Assembly: GCA_012513735.1 (NCBI GenBank)
Contig: JAAZBR010000210.1
Location: 1 to 10,466, forward strand
Source of the DNA: Clostridiales bacterium
GTDB lineage: Bacteria; Bacillota; Clostridia; Christensenellales; Aristaeellaceae
Direction of reading: 5' to 3'
DNA length: 10,466 nt
The notes under the pieces were generated by a model. That model had not been told where the DNA came from. It searched no databases and saw only the letters and a list, made by a program, of their open reading frames with translations. This document shows positions 1 to 7,755 of this stretch, in pieces (position 1 is the first letter of the stretch; each line of letters opens with the position of its first letter). Both the position numbers and the translations under genes were made by a program.

Positions 1-1260
1 AAAACCAAAGCTGTACGCATTTACGGTAAACAGGATCTGCGCCTGGAGGAGTTTGACCTGTCTCCTGTAGGTGATAACGACGTGCTGTGCGAAGTGATCA
101 CCGACAGCCTGTGCATGAGCAGCTACAAGGCCGCTCAATTGGGGCCGGAGCATCCCCGTGTGCCCACCGACATCGCCACCAACCCCACCATCATTGGCCA
201 CGAATTCTGCGGCCGCATTGTGGAGGTGGGCAAAAACTGGCAGCATAAGTTTAAGCCCGGCCAGGGCTTTGTCATCCAGCCCGCCCACTCCTATGAGGGG
301 CAGATGGAGGCCCCTGGCTATTCCTACACCGAGTGCGGCGGCAACGCCACCTACGTGAAGATCCCGTGGGAAACCCTGGTGATGGACTGTCTGATCCCCT
401 ACGATTCCGATGTGTACTTCATGGGTGCACTGGCTGAGCCGCTGAGCTGCGTCATCGCCACCTTCCACGCCATGTACCACACCCAGGACGGCGTGTACGA
501 GCACAACATGGGCATTGTGGAGGGCGGCAACATGGCGCTGCTGGCCAGCGTGGGCCCCATGGGTCTGTGTGCCATTGACTACGCTTTACACTGCGACCGC
601 AAGCCCGGCCGCCTGGTGGTCACCGATATCGACGAGGCCCGGCTGAAGCGCGCTGCCAGCATCTACACGGTGGAGCATGCCAAGGAGCTGGGCATTGAGC
701 TGCATTACGTCAACACCAAGGACATCGAGGATCCTGTCAAGTACCTGCGCGACCTCACTGGCGGGCATGGTTACGACGACGTGATCTGCTTTGCCCCCGT
801 TCGTTCGGTGGTGGAGCAGGGCGATGCGATCCTGGCGGTGGACGGCTGCTTCAACTTCTTTGCAGGCCCCGCTGACAAGCAGTTTTCTGCCATGTTCAAT
901 TTCTACAACGTGCACTACGAACGCACCCATGTCACCGCCACCTCTCACGGCAACCTGGATGACATGCGGGAAGCTATCGTAATGATGAACCAGGGTAAGC
1001 TGAACCCCGCCGCGCTGATCACCCACATCGGCGGCCTGGACTGTGTGGTGGATACTACCCTCAACCTGCCCAAGATTCCCGGCGGCAAGAAGCTGATCTA
1101 TACCCACCTCAGCATGCCGCTGATCGCCTTGGACGAGTTTGAAGAGAAGGGCAAGACCGATCCCCTGTTTGCCGAGCTGGATAAGCTGGTTAAGGCTAAC
1201 AACGGCCTTTGGAATGCCGAGGCCGAGAAGCTGCTGAAGCACGCAAAGCACATCGACTGA
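1..1260 (+). CDS. SorE-like zinc-dependent medium-chain alcohol/polyol dehydrogenase (5' end cut off)
   Basis: The reading frame is open from base 1, and its first codons read KTKAVRIYGKQDLRLEEF, a typical medium-chain dehydrogenase N-terminus. Probably only the start codon, or very little more, is missing. Numbering from the first visible codon, the likely catalytic zinc ligands are Cys38 (in SLCMSS), His67 and Glu68 (in GHEFCG), and Glu146 (in LAEPLSC). The Rossmann domain has a glycine motif ending GPMG (185-188), followed by Asp209 at the end of the second strand, which favours NAD over NADP. The four-cysteine structural zinc lobe of classical alcohol dehydrogenases is absent. About 420 residues is long for the superfamily but fits the L-sorbose-1-phosphate reductase (SorE) branch, which the sequence resembles from memory. 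The family oxidises or reduces a secondary hydroxyl of a sugar, polyol or their phosphates; the substrate here is unknown. It is cytosolic (no signal peptide or membrane segment expected or seen). It lies 75 bp upstream of the E2 gene on the same strand and may share its transcript. Confidence 0.85.
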   Translation, partial: KTKAVRIYGKQDLRLEEFDLSPVGDNDVLCEVITDSLCMSSYKAAQLGPEHPRVPTDIATNPTIIGHEFCGRIVEVGKNWQHKFKPGQGFVIQPAHSYEGQMEAPGYSYTECGGNATYVKIPWETLVMDCLIPYDSDVYFMGALAEPLSCVIATFHAMYHTQDGVYEHNMGIVEGGNMALLASVGPMGLCAIDYALHCDRKPGRLVVTDIDEARLKRAASIYTVEHAKELGIELHYVNTKDIEDPVKYLRDLTGGHGYDDVICFAPVRSVVEQGDAILAVDGCFNFFAGPADKQFSAMFNFYNVHYERTHVTATSHGNLDDMREAIVMMNQGKLNPAALITHIGGLDCVVDTTLNLPKIPGGKKLIYTHLSMPLIALDEFEEKGKTDPLFAELDKLVKANNGLWNAEAEKLLKHAKHID

Positions 1261-1264
1261 TTTT

Positions 1265-1300
1265 ATGCGCCTTCCTGCTCGTGAGAGCAGGAAGGCGCAT
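1265..1300. repeat. Perfect 16-bp inverted repeat with GTGA loop
   Basis: ATGCGCCTTCCTGCTC (1265-1280) and GAGCAGGAAGGCGCAT (1285-1300) are exact reverse complements separated by GTGA. The hairpin begins 4 bases after the stop codon of the upstream dehydrogenase. On the + strand it is followed by GTAAGCG and on the - strand by AAAATCA, so neither strand has the U-tract of an intrinsic terminator. It could stabilise a 3' end, serve as an RNA processing point, attenuate read-through into the E2 gene, or bind a dimeric regulator. The pairing is certain; the role is not. Confidence 0.8.
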
Positions 1301-1320
1301 GTAAGCGAATAACATCACAT

Positions 1321-1328
1321 AAGGAGGA
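1321..1328 (+). promoter_or_regulatory. Strong ribosome binding site for the E2 gene
   Basis: AAGGAGGA is a near-perfect anti-16S match 7 bases before the ATG at 1336. It fixes the E2 start and points to independent, efficient initiation after the hairpin. Confidence 0.85.
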
Positions 1329-1335
1329 CAGGTAT

Positions 1336-2595
1336 ATGGCAAGCCCCGTTGTCCTGCCAAGGCAGGGACAGTCAGTAGAAAGCTGCATCATCACCCAGTG
1401 GTTCAAGACGGTTGGCGACACGGTTGCGGAGGGGGATGTTCTTTTCTCCTACGAGACCGATAAGGCCAGCTTTGAGGAGACGGCCAAGGAAAGCGGCACG
1501 CTGCTGGCGATCTTCTTTCAGGAGGACGATGACGTCCCCGTGCTGACCAACGTGGCTGTCATTGGCCAGCCTGGCGAGGATCCTTCATCCTTTGCGCCGG
1601 AGGGCGCCGGCGGCGCGCCCGCCGCAGTTCCTGCGGAGGAAGCGGCTCCCGCGGTTGCACCCGCGCCCGTTGTGGAAGAAGCCCCGAAGCCGGCCCAGGC
1701 CGTGCAGGGTGTTTCGCCCCGGGCCCGCGCCACGGCGGCGCGCCTGGGCATCGACCTGGCAGCCGCTGTGCCCACCGGCCCCAATGGCCGCGTGATTGAG
1801 CGCGATGTGTTTGCCGCCCGGGATGCCCAGCCTGCAGCCCAGCCCGCAATCGCAGAGGCGGCTCCTGCCGCTGCGGTAGCTCCCGCTGCGCCTGGCGTGC
1901 GAACCTACACCGACACTAAGCTTTCCAACATTCGCCGCGTGATCGCCAAGACCATGCACGAAAGCCTCAGCAGCATGGCACAGCTCACCCATAACAGCAG
2001 CTTTGATGCCACCCAGCTGCTGGCGCTGCGCGCCAAGTTCAAGGCCGCGCCTGAAGAGTTGGGGCTCAACAAGATCACCATCAACGATCTGATTCTGTTT
2101 GCTGTCAGCCGCACGCTGATGCGCCACCCGGACCTCAACGCCCACTTCCTGGGCGACAAGATCCGCCATTATGATCACGTGCACCTGGGTGTGGCGGTGG
2201 ATACACCCCGTGGCCTGCTGGTGCCCTCACTGTATGATGCGGACACCAAGAGCCTGCTGGACATCTCCAACGCCAGCAAGGAGCTGATCAGCGCCGCCCA
2301 GTCCGGCTCCATCAACCCGGACCTGCTGACGGAGGGCACCTTCACGGTCAGCAACCTGGGCACCTACGGCATTGAGAGCTTTACGCCCATTATCAACCCG
2401 CCCCAGGTGGCCATTCTGGGCGTCGACTGCACCACCGAGCGCGTGCGCACCGTGAACGGGCAGATCACCACTTACCAGGCCATGGGCCTGTCGCTGACGT
2501 ACGACCACCGTGCGGTGGACGGTGCGCCGGCCAGCCGTTTCCTGAAGGATCTGGTGACTGCGCTCGAGAATATCGGCGTTCTGCTGGCGAACTGA
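1336..2595 (+). CDS. 2-oxoacid dehydrogenase E2 component (dihydrolipoamide acyltransferase)
   Basis: This is the core of a 2-oxoacid dehydrogenase complex. It carries the acyl group from E1 on a swinging lipoyl arm and transfers it to CoA. The 419 residues show the usual domain order. A single lipoyl domain (about 2-80) has the lipoylation lysine Lys43 in ETDKASFE. An Ala/Pro/Glu linker (about 84-122) follows, then a peripheral-subunit-binding domain (about 126-160) starting VSPRARATAARLGID, which docks E1 or E3. A second Ala/Pro-rich linker (163-187) leads to the catalytic domain (about 194-419), ending in the active-site motif DHRAVDG with His391 and Asp395. The length is normal for a one-lipoyl E2. 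It is first of three closely spaced genes (E2, E3, E1), 16 bp before E3. The acyl specificity (acetyl, branched-chain or acetoin-derived) cannot be fixed by eye, so no pdhC, bkdB or acoC symbol is given. The E2 assignment itself is secure. Confidence 0.95.
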   Translation: MASPVVLPRQGQSVESCIITQWFKTVGDTVAEGDVLFSYETDKASFEETAKESGTLLAIFFQEDDDVPVLTNVAVIGQPGEDPSSFAPEGAGGAPAAVPAEEAAPAVAPAPVVEEAPKPAQAVQGVSPRARATAARLGIDLAAAVPTGPNGRVIERDVFAARDAQPAAQPAIAEAAPAAAVAPAAPGVRTYTDTKLSNIRRVIAKTMHESLSSMAQLTHNSSFDATQLLALRAKFKAAPEELGLNKITINDLILFAVSRTLMRHPDLNAHFLGDKIRHYDHVHLGVAVDTPRGLLVPSLYDADTKSLLDISNASKELISAAQSGSINPDLLTEGTFTVSNLGTYGIESFTPIINPPQVAILGVDCTTERVRTVNGQITTYQAMGLSLTYDHRAVDGAPASRFLKDLVTALENIGVLLAN

Positions 2596-2611
2596 GAAGG
2601 GGGAATGCACC

Positions 2612-3979
2612 ATGGTATATGATTTAGTGATTCTGGGCGGCGGCCCGGCCGGCTATCTGGCTGCCGAGCGTGCCGGCCACGCCGGGTTGCAGGTTGCCCT
2701 GGTGGAGGAGCGGGAGTTGGGGGGCGTGTGCCTCAACGAAGGCTGCATCCCCACCAAAACCCTGCTGTACAGCGCCAAGCTGTATGACGGCGTAAAGAAT
2801 GGCGACAAATATGGTGTCAGCAGCGAGAAGCTGGCCATTGACCATGCTGCCGTCATCAAGCGCAAGGCCAAGGTAGTTAAGTCATTGGTGGGCGGCGTCA
2901 AGGCCCAGATGAAGGCCAACAAGGTGGCTGTGTTCAGCGCCCGCGGCGTTATCACCGGCAAGAGCGCCGAGGGCTACACCGTGCAGGCCGGCGGCGAAAC
3001 GCTGACCGGCAAGCGGCTGCTGATTGCCACCGGCTCTTCGCCGGCCGTGCCGCCCATTCCCGGCCTGAAGGAAGGTCTGGAAAGCGGCTTCGTGCTCACC
3101 AACCGTGAGATTTTAGAGCTGATCGAACAACCCGGGCGCCTTTGCGTCATTGGGGGTGGGGTCATTGGCCTGGAACTGGCCAGCTACTTCTGCTCCATCG
3201 GCACCAAGGTCATCGTGGTGGAGATGCTGGATCATATCGCCGGCGAAAACGACCAGGATCTGGTCAAGATTTTGAAGGCCGATCTGGAGAAGCGGGGTGT
3301 GGAGTTCCACCTGAGCGCCCGGGTGACCGCCGTTGAAAAGAATGCCGTGGCCTACGAGCAGGATGGCCAGAACAAGCGGGTGGAGGCCGATAAGGTGCTG
3401 CTGTCCATCGGTCGCCGCGCCAACACCAAAGACATCGGGCTGGAGAGCATTGGCGTCTATGTGGAGCGGGGGGCTGTGGTCACCGATGACCACATGCGCA
3501 CCAACCAGCCTGATGTATACGCCGCAGGCGATGTCAACGGCTACAGCATGCTGGCCCACACCGCCTACCGGGAGGCCGAGGTAGCTGTCAACAACATCCT
3601 GGGCAAGAAGGACCTGATGCGCTACAATGCCATCCCGGGCGTGTTGTACACCAACCCGGAGCTGGCCTCTGTGGGCGAAACCGAGGCCACTGCCGCCAAG
3701 AAGGGGCTCCCCTTCAAAACCGTCCAGTTGCCCATGCAATATTCCGGCCGCTACCAGGCTGAAAATGAGGGCGGCCGCGGCATCATGAAGTTGATCGTCA
3801 ACACCGATACCCAGCAGGTGCTGGGCTGCCAGGTGCTGAGCAACTACTCCAGCGAGTTCATTATCGCCGTCGGCTCCTATATCGAGCTGGGGCTGACGCT
3901 GGATGTCATCAAGAAGATTGTCTTCGCGCACCCCACCGTCAGCGAGATCATTCGCGAAGCGGTATTCCAATACGAATAG
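2612..3979 (+). CDS. lpdA: Dihydrolipoamide dehydrogenase (E3 component)
   Basis: E3 reoxidises the dihydrolipoyl arm of E2 and passes electrons through FAD to NAD. The 455-residue protein starts with an FAD-binding glycine motif GGGPAG (9-14). The redox-active disulfide lies in GGVCLNEGCIPTK (Cys40 and Cys45). The NAD-binding motif GGGVIG is at 181-186, and a second FAD motif ends YAAGDVNG. The C-terminal dimer interface carries the catalytic His440 and Glu445 in HPTVSE. There is no N-terminal lipoyl domain, unlike some pyruvate or acetoin complex E3 proteins, so the lipoyl group must come from the E2 encoded just upstream. The start is set by AAGGGGG about 8 bases before the ATG at 2612. 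Length and motifs are all canonical. Its place between E2 and E1 indicates a dedicated E3 for this complex rather than a shared housekeeping one (inference). Confidence 0.96.
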   Translation: MVYDLVILGGGPAGYLAAERAGHAGLQVALVEERELGGVCLNEGCIPTKTLLYSAKLYDGVKNGDKYGVSSEKLAIDHAAVIKRKAKVVKSLVGGVKAQMKANKVAVFSARGVITGKSAEGYTVQAGGETLTGKRLLIATGSSPAVPPIPGLKEGLESGFVLTNREILELIEQPGRLCVIGGGVIGLELASYFCSIGTKVIVVEMLDHIAGENDQDLVKILKADLEKRGVEFHLSARVTAVEKNAVAYEQDGQNKRVEADKVLLSIGRRANTKDIGLESIGVYVERGAVVTDDHMRTNQPDVYAAGDVNGYSMLAHTAYREAEVAVNNILGKKDLMRYNAIPGVLYTNPELASVGETEATAAKKGLPFKTVQLPMQYSGRYQAENEGGRGIMKLIVNTDTQQVLGCQVLSNYSSEFIIAVGSYIELGLTLDVIKKIVFAHPTVSEIIREAVFQYE

Positions 3980-4000
3980 TCACAAGGAGAAGATGGAGTC

Positions 4001-6466
4001 ATGAGCAAGCAACTGTATGTCAACCCCAAGGAAGCCCGCGCCCCCGGCAAACTGACCACGCCGGATATCCCGGTCAACGTCTACCAGAAGACCGTCAAGG
4101 ATGAGCTCAAAAACTATACCAAGCAGGAGTTCCTGAACATATACCGCGACATGTGTTATATTCGTGAGTTTGAGACCATGCTCAACCTCATCAAAACCCA
4201 GGGCGAGTATCAGGAAGTGCCCTACAACCACCCCGGTCCCGCCCATCTGGGCATTGGCCAGGAGGCTGCCTATGTGGGCGCCGCCTATGAGCTGACCCTG
4301 GATGACTATACCTTCGGTTCCCACCGCAGCCATGGTGAGATTTTGGCCAAGGGCCTGCGCAGCATCGAGATCCTGGACGACAAGAAGCTGATGGACATCA
4401 TGGAAGGCTTCTTTGGCGGCAAGACCCTGAAGGTGGTATACAACGAGAAGCTGTCCGCCAAGGAAAACGGCATCAACTTCCTGCTGTACGGCATGATGTG
4501 CGAGACCTTTGCCCGGGAGAACGGCTTCAACAAGGGCCTGGGCGGCTCCATGCACGCCTTCTTTACACCCTTTGGCATCTATCCCAACAATGCTATCGTG
4601 GGCGGCTCGGGCAGCATTGCCCCCGGCGCCGCGCTGTACAAGCTGAGCAACAAAAAGCCCGGCGTAGTCGTGTGCAACATCGGCGACGGCTCCATGTCCT
4701 GCGGCCCCGTTTGGGAGGGGCTGATGATGGCCACCATGGCCCAGGTCCGTACCCTGTGGGGTGAAGACGGCGGCGCCATGCCCATCATTTTCAACATCAA
4801 CGACAACTTCTGCGGCATGGGTGGCCAGCCCGTGGGCGAGACCATGGGCATGGATATGATTGCCCGCATTGCCGCCGGCATCTCCCCCAATGTGCTGCAT
4901 GCTGAGCGCGTGGACGGTTACAACCCCCTGGCGGTCATTGATGCCTATCGCCGCAAGCTGCCCGTTGCCAAGAAGGATGGCCCGGTCTTCCTGGATCTGG
5001 TCACCTACCGCATCAGCGGCCACAGCCCGTCTGACTCCAGCAGCTACCGCACCAAGGAAGAGATTGCCGACTGGGAAGAGGAAGACAGCATCAAGGCCTT
5101 TGGCAAGCAGCTGGTGGAAGCCGGCGCTGTCAAACAGAAAGAGCTGGATGCCATCTGGCAGAAGGTGCGGGAGGACATGATCCGCAACATGAAGCTGGCC
5201 ATTGACGACGAGGTTAGCCCCCATATTCCGCTGATGACCAGCGATCCGGATTATGTGGCCAACCTGATGTTCTCCAACGGCAAGGTTCGCTCCTTTGATG
5301 AGAGCCGCAAGCCTGACGTGCTGCTGCCCTATGAGGAGTGCCCCCGCGTGCAGCAACTGGCCAAGAAGGAGCGCTATGGCCTGGATGCCAGCGGCAAGCC
5401 CGTGCCCAAAAACCGTGTCTACCAGATGCGTGATGCCATTGCGGAGCCTATCATCAACAAGTACTATGAAGATCCCACCCTCATCAGCTTTGGTGAGGAC
5501 GTGCGCGACTGGGGCGGCGCCTTCGCCGTCTACCGCGGCATGACCGAGGCCATTCCCTACCACCGCCTGTTCAACGCCCCCATCGCCGAAGCCGGCATTG
5601 TGGGCGCAGCCGTGGGCTATGCCATGGCGGGCGGCCGCGTGGTGGCCGAGCTGATGTACTGCGACTTCCTGGGCCGCGCAGGCGATGAGGTGTTCAACCA
5701 GCTCAGCAAGTGGCAGTCCATGAGCGCCGGCATGCTGAAGATGCCTGTGGTGCTGCGCCTGTCCGTGGGCAGCAAGTACGGCGCCCAGCACTCCCAGGAC
5801 CGGTCGGCCCTGGTAGCCCACATCCCGGGCCTGAAGGTGGTCTTCCCGGCCACCCCCTACGACGCCAAGGGCTTGATGCAAAGCGCCCTCAACGGCACCG
5901 ATCCGGTGATCTTCCTGGAGAGCCAGCGCATCTATGATGTGGCAGAAACCTTCCATCAGGGCGGTGTGCCGGCCGAAGAGTACGAAATCCCCTTTGGCGA
6001 GCCCGATGTCAAGATCGCCGGCAGTGATTTGACCATCCTGTCCATCGGCGCCACCCTGTACCGGGTGCTGCCCGCCGTGACGGAGCTCAAGGAGAAGCAC
6101 GGCCTGTCTGCTGAGGTGATCGACGCCCGCAGCATCGTTCCCTTTGACTACACCAAGGTGATCGAGTCCGTCAAGAAGACCGGCCGCATCATCATCACCG
6201 GCGACGCCTGCGAGCGCAACAGCGTCATGCGTCACATGGCCTCCACCATCACGGAGCTGGCCTTTGATTACCTGGATGCGCCGCCTGTGGTGGTGGGCGC
6301 CCGGAACTGGATCACCCCCGCCCATGAGATGGAAAGCGCCTTCTTCCCGCAGCCAAGCTGGATTCTGGATGCGGTGCACGAGCGCCTGCTGCCCCTGAAG
6401 GGCTACACCACCAGCCGCAACTTCACCGAGCTGGAGCAGATCCGCGACAACAAGCGCGGCGTGTAA
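4001..6466 (+). CDS. 2-oxoacid dehydrogenase E1 component, alpha-beta fusion (thiamine diphosphate-dependent)
   Basis: E1 decarboxylates a 2-oxoacid on thiamine diphosphate and reductively acylates the E2 lipoyl group. Here alpha and beta subunits are fused in one 821-residue chain. The alpha half (about 41-420) has the [11 protein letters not shown] loop (His108, His111), GGSMH (181-185), the ThDP/Mg motif beginning GDG (228-230) and ending N-D-N (267-269), and the loop [16 protein letters not shown] (His341). The beta half (about 471-821) begins [10 protein letters not shown] and includes [23 protein letters not shown] and HSQD with His597. A linker of about 50 residues joins them. The alpha half has a 40-residue N-terminal extension, about 28 extra residues between FFGGK (137-141) and GLGGSMH, and about 11 extra residues inside the ThDP motif. 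AAGGAGA (3984-3990) lies 10 bases before the ATG. Pyruvate, branched-chain and acetoin E1 enzymes share this architecture, so the substrate stays open. Confidence 0.93.
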   Translation: MSKQLYVNPKEARAPGKLTTPDIPVNVYQKTVKDELKNYTKQEFLNIYRDMCYIREFETMLNLIKTQGEYQEVPYNHPGPAHLGIGQEAAYVGAAYELTLDDYTFGSHRSHGEILAKGLRSIEILDDKKLMDIMEGFFGGKTLKVVYNEKLSAKENGINFLLYGMMCETFARENGFNKGLGGSMHAFFTPFGIYPNNAIVGGSGSIAPGAALYKLSNKKPGVVVCNIGDGSMSCGPVWEGLMMATMAQVRTLWGEDGGAMPIIFNINDNFCGMGGQPVGETMGMDMIARIAAGISPNVLHAERVDGYNPLAVIDAYRRKLPVAKKDGPVFLDLVTYRISGHSPSDSSSYRTKEEIADWEEEDSIKAFGKQLVEAGAVKQKELDAIWQKVREDMIRNMKLAIDDEVSPHIPLMTSDPDYVANLMFSNGKVRSFDESRKPDVLLPYEECPRVQQLAKKERYGLDASGKPVPKNRVYQMRDAIAEPIINKYYEDPTLISFGEDVRDWGGAFAVYRGMTEAIPYHRLFNAPIAEAGIVGAAVGYAMAGGRVVAELMYCDFLGRAGDEVFNQLSKWQSMSAGMLKMPVVLRLSVGSKYGAQHSQDRSALVAHIPGLKVVFPATPYDAKGLMQSALNGTDPVIFLESQRIYDVAETFHQGGVPAEEYEIPFGEPDVKIAGSDLTILSIGATLYRVLPAVTELKEKHGLSAEVIDARSIVPFDYTKVIESVKKTGRIIITGDACERNSVMRHMASTITELAFDYLDAPPVVVGARNWITPAHEMESAFFPQPSWILDAVHERLLPLKGYTTSRNFTELEQIRDNKRGV

Positions 6467-6493
6467 TTTCACTTAACAACTAATAAAAAGGTA

Positions 6494-6522
6494 AGGGACG
6501 GCGTTGAAGAGGCGCCGTCCCT
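6494..6522 (+). terminator. Probable intrinsic terminator after the E1 gene
   Basis: AGGGACGGCG (6494-6503) pairs perfectly with CGCCGTCCCT (6513-6522) around a 9-base loop. It lies 27 bases after the E1 stop codon. The downstream GCCTTCTT is pyrimidine-rich but not a clean U-run, so termination may be partial. Together with the promoter found before lplA, it suggests that the E2-E3-E1 transcript mostly ends here. Confidence 0.6.
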
Positions 6523-6547
6523 GCCTTCTTCATGATATAGAGCAGGC

Positions 6548-6577
6548 TGCCTGGATTCCTACGGAAAAAATCAGGCA
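6548..6577. repeat. Imperfect inverted repeat in the E1-lplA spacer
   Basis: TGCCTG-G-ATT (6548-6557) pairs with AATCAGGCA (6569-6577), giving nine pairs with one bulged G and an 11-base loop. There is no U-tract. It lies upstream of the predicted lplA promoter and could be an operator or a second 3'-end structure. The pairing is visible; the function is unknown. The rest of the 221-bp spacer (6467-6687) holds only the hairpin at 6494 and the promoter near 6627. Confidence 0.45.
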
Positions 6578-6602
6578 ATGCCCATAAATACAGCGCAGTG
6601 CG

Positions 6603-6632
6603 GTGACCGCGGCCTTGTCCATGTGCTATACT
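6603..6632 (+). promoter_or_regulatory. Putative extended -10 promoter for lplA
   Basis: TGCTATACT (6624-6632) matches the extended -10 consensus TGnTATAAT with one mismatch. A weak -35, GTGACC (6603-6608), lies 18 bases upstream of the hexamer. Transcription would start near 6639, about 50 bases before the lplA ATG. A short stem (CCGCC 6641-6645 with GGCGG 6654-6658) would form at the very start of the leader RNA. This is a vegetative sigma-A-type promoter by consensus only. Confidence 0.5.
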
Positions 6633-6675
6633 TGAGCCGCCCGCCCTTGTGAAGGCGGATGCAGAAAGCATATGC

Positions 6676-6681
6676 AGGGGA
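6676..6681 (+). promoter_or_regulatory. Ribosome binding site deciding the lplA start
   Basis: AGGGGA lies 6 bases before the ATG at 6688. It favours that codon over the in-frame ATG at 6682, which would be too close, and over the GTG at 6649, which has no purine-rich site before it. Confidence 0.6.
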
Positions 6682-6687
6682 ATGAAC

Positions 6688-7665
6688 ATGAAGAACAGAC
6701 TTTTCGACACCTCCACCACCGACCCGGCTCTGAACCTGGCTGTGGAGGAAACCCTCCTGCTGGATGGTGCGGCGGGCCCGGCGCTGTTCCTGTGGCAGAA
6801 CGCACATACGGTGGTGATCGGGCGCGGCCAGAACGCCTGGAAGGAATGCCGCAGCCAGTTGCTGGAGGAGGAGGGCGGCACGCTGGTGCGCCGCACAACC
6901 GGCGGCGGTGCCGTATACCACGACCTGGGCAACCTGAACTTTAGCTTCGTCATGCCCAGAAAACAGTATGATGTGGCGCGGCAGCTCAATGTGATCAGGC
7001 GGGCGGCGGCCTCCTTTGGTATCCAGACGGAAGCCTCCGGTCGCAATGATATTATGATCTCGGGAAGCGGCGCCAAGTTTTCCGGCAATGCCTTCCGGCT
7101 GACCCAGGAGGCGGCGCTGCATCATGGCACCATTCTGTTTGATGTGGATATGCAAAAGCTGGGACGCTACCTGGCGCCTTCCCCCGAGAAGCTGAAAGCC
7201 AAGGGAGTGGAGAGCATGCGCTCTCGGGTGGGCAATTTGAAGGAACTGGCCCCCCACATGACCATCCCTACGCTGAAGGAGGCCCTGTGGGCTGCTTACC
7301 GGGAGGAATACGGCCCGGCCGAGACGCTCAACTGGCAGGAAACCCTGGACCAGCAGCAGATTGCAGCGTTGGAGGCCCGCAACCGCAGCTGGGACTGGGT
7401 GTATGGCCGTACCCCCCGCTTTGACATCACGCTGTACAATCGCTTTGACTGGGGCCAGGTGGAGATGCTGCTCAGCCTGAAACAGGCCCATGTGGAGGAG
7501 GCCCAGGTCTATTCTGATGCCAACGACCCCGAGCTGGCAGCCCGGCTGGAGCGGGCGCTGACCGGCACGGCCTTTACGCCCCAGGCCCTCAGCAGCCGGC
7601 TGGCGGAGGCTGTGGACCCTGAAGACAGGGAAGTAGGGCAGTGGCTGGCCGGTCAGCAGTTTTAG
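6688..7665 (+). CDS. lplA: Lipoate-protein ligase A
   Basis: LplA activates free lipoate with ATP to lipoyl-AMP and attaches it to the lysine of lipoyl domains; here the obvious target is Lys43 of the E2 encoded upstream. The 325-residue protein starts MKNRLFDTSTTDPALNLAVE, typical of the family. It has the lipoate/nucleotide-binding motif RRTTGGGAVYHD (68-79). GRNDIMISGSGAKFSGNAF contains Lys130, equivalent to the catalytic lysine of E. coli LplA. A C-terminal accessory domain (from about 230) begins near WDWVYGRTPRFDITLYNRF. With that domain the enzyme should perform both activation and transfer. Its own promoter and the hairpin after the E1 gene suggest a separate transcript, but its position argues that it serves this complex. 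No lipoate synthase (LipA) or octanoyltransferase (LipB) lies in the window, which is compatible with scavenging of exogenous lipoate. Confidence 0.95.
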   Translation: MKNRLFDTSTTDPALNLAVEETLLLDGAAGPALFLWQNAHTVVIGRGQNAWKECRSQLLEEEGGTLVRRTTGGGAVYHDLGNLNFSFVMPRKQYDVARQLNVIRRAAASFGIQTEASGRNDIMISGSGAKFSGNAFRLTQEAALHHGTILFDVDMQKLGRYLAPSPEKLKAKGVESMRSRVGNLKELAPHMTIPTLKEALWAAYREEYGPAETLNWQETLDQQQIAALEARNRSWDWVYGRTPRFDITLYNRFDWGQVEMLLSLKQAHVEEAQVYSDANDPELAARLERALTGTAFTPQALSSRLAEAVDPEDREVGQWLAGQQF

Positions 7666-7743
7666 GCACTTCTTTCCGGAACAACAGAACGATCAAAGGC
7701 ATTGAATCCCTTCCCACACTACATCGCCCGAATAATAGGGCAT

Positions 7744-7750
7744 AAAGGAG
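7744..7750 (+). promoter_or_regulatory. Ribosome binding site deciding the kinase start
   Basis: AAAGGAG lies 5 bases before the ATG at 7756. It selects that codon over the in-frame TTG at 7702, which has no such site and would add 18 residues before the conserved first strand. Confidence 0.8.
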
Positions 7751-7755
7751 CAACC

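Noticed and set aside
586..1251. Long - strand open frame opposite the SorE-like gene
   Set aside because: In-register antisense of a clear dehydrogenase with no recognisable domain of its own.
3113..3970. Long - strand open frame opposite the E3 gene
   Set aside because: Same in-register codon-bias effect; the + strand has all E3 catalytic motifs.
1336..6466. Naming the complex as acetoin dehydrogenase or pyruvate dehydrogenase
   Set aside because: No acetoin-specific partner gene is present and no specificity-determining residue can be read with confidence, so the substrate is left open.
3980..6472. An 830-codon open frame on the - strand opposite the whole E1 gene
   Set aside because: It is exactly in codon register with E1, so it would be closed only by sense TTA, CTA or TCA codons, which this GC-rich gene avoids. 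The translation is rich in His, Gly, Ala and Val, with no recognisable domain, while the + strand shows full E1 motifs.
6649..6687. GTG (6649) or ATG (6682) start for lplA
   Set aside because: GTG 6649 lacks a ribosome site and ATG 6682 is too close to AGGGGA; the family N-terminus begins at the ATG at 6688.
7702..7736. TTGAAT and AATAAT as a promoter before the kinase
   Set aside because: The spacing is 23 bases, too long for a sigma-A promoter, and no better pair is present in the 90-bp gap.
7702..7755. Upstream TTG start for the kinase
   Set aside because: It has no ribosome site, and the 18 added residues precede the conserved first strand; ATG 7756 has AAAGGAG at ideal spacing.
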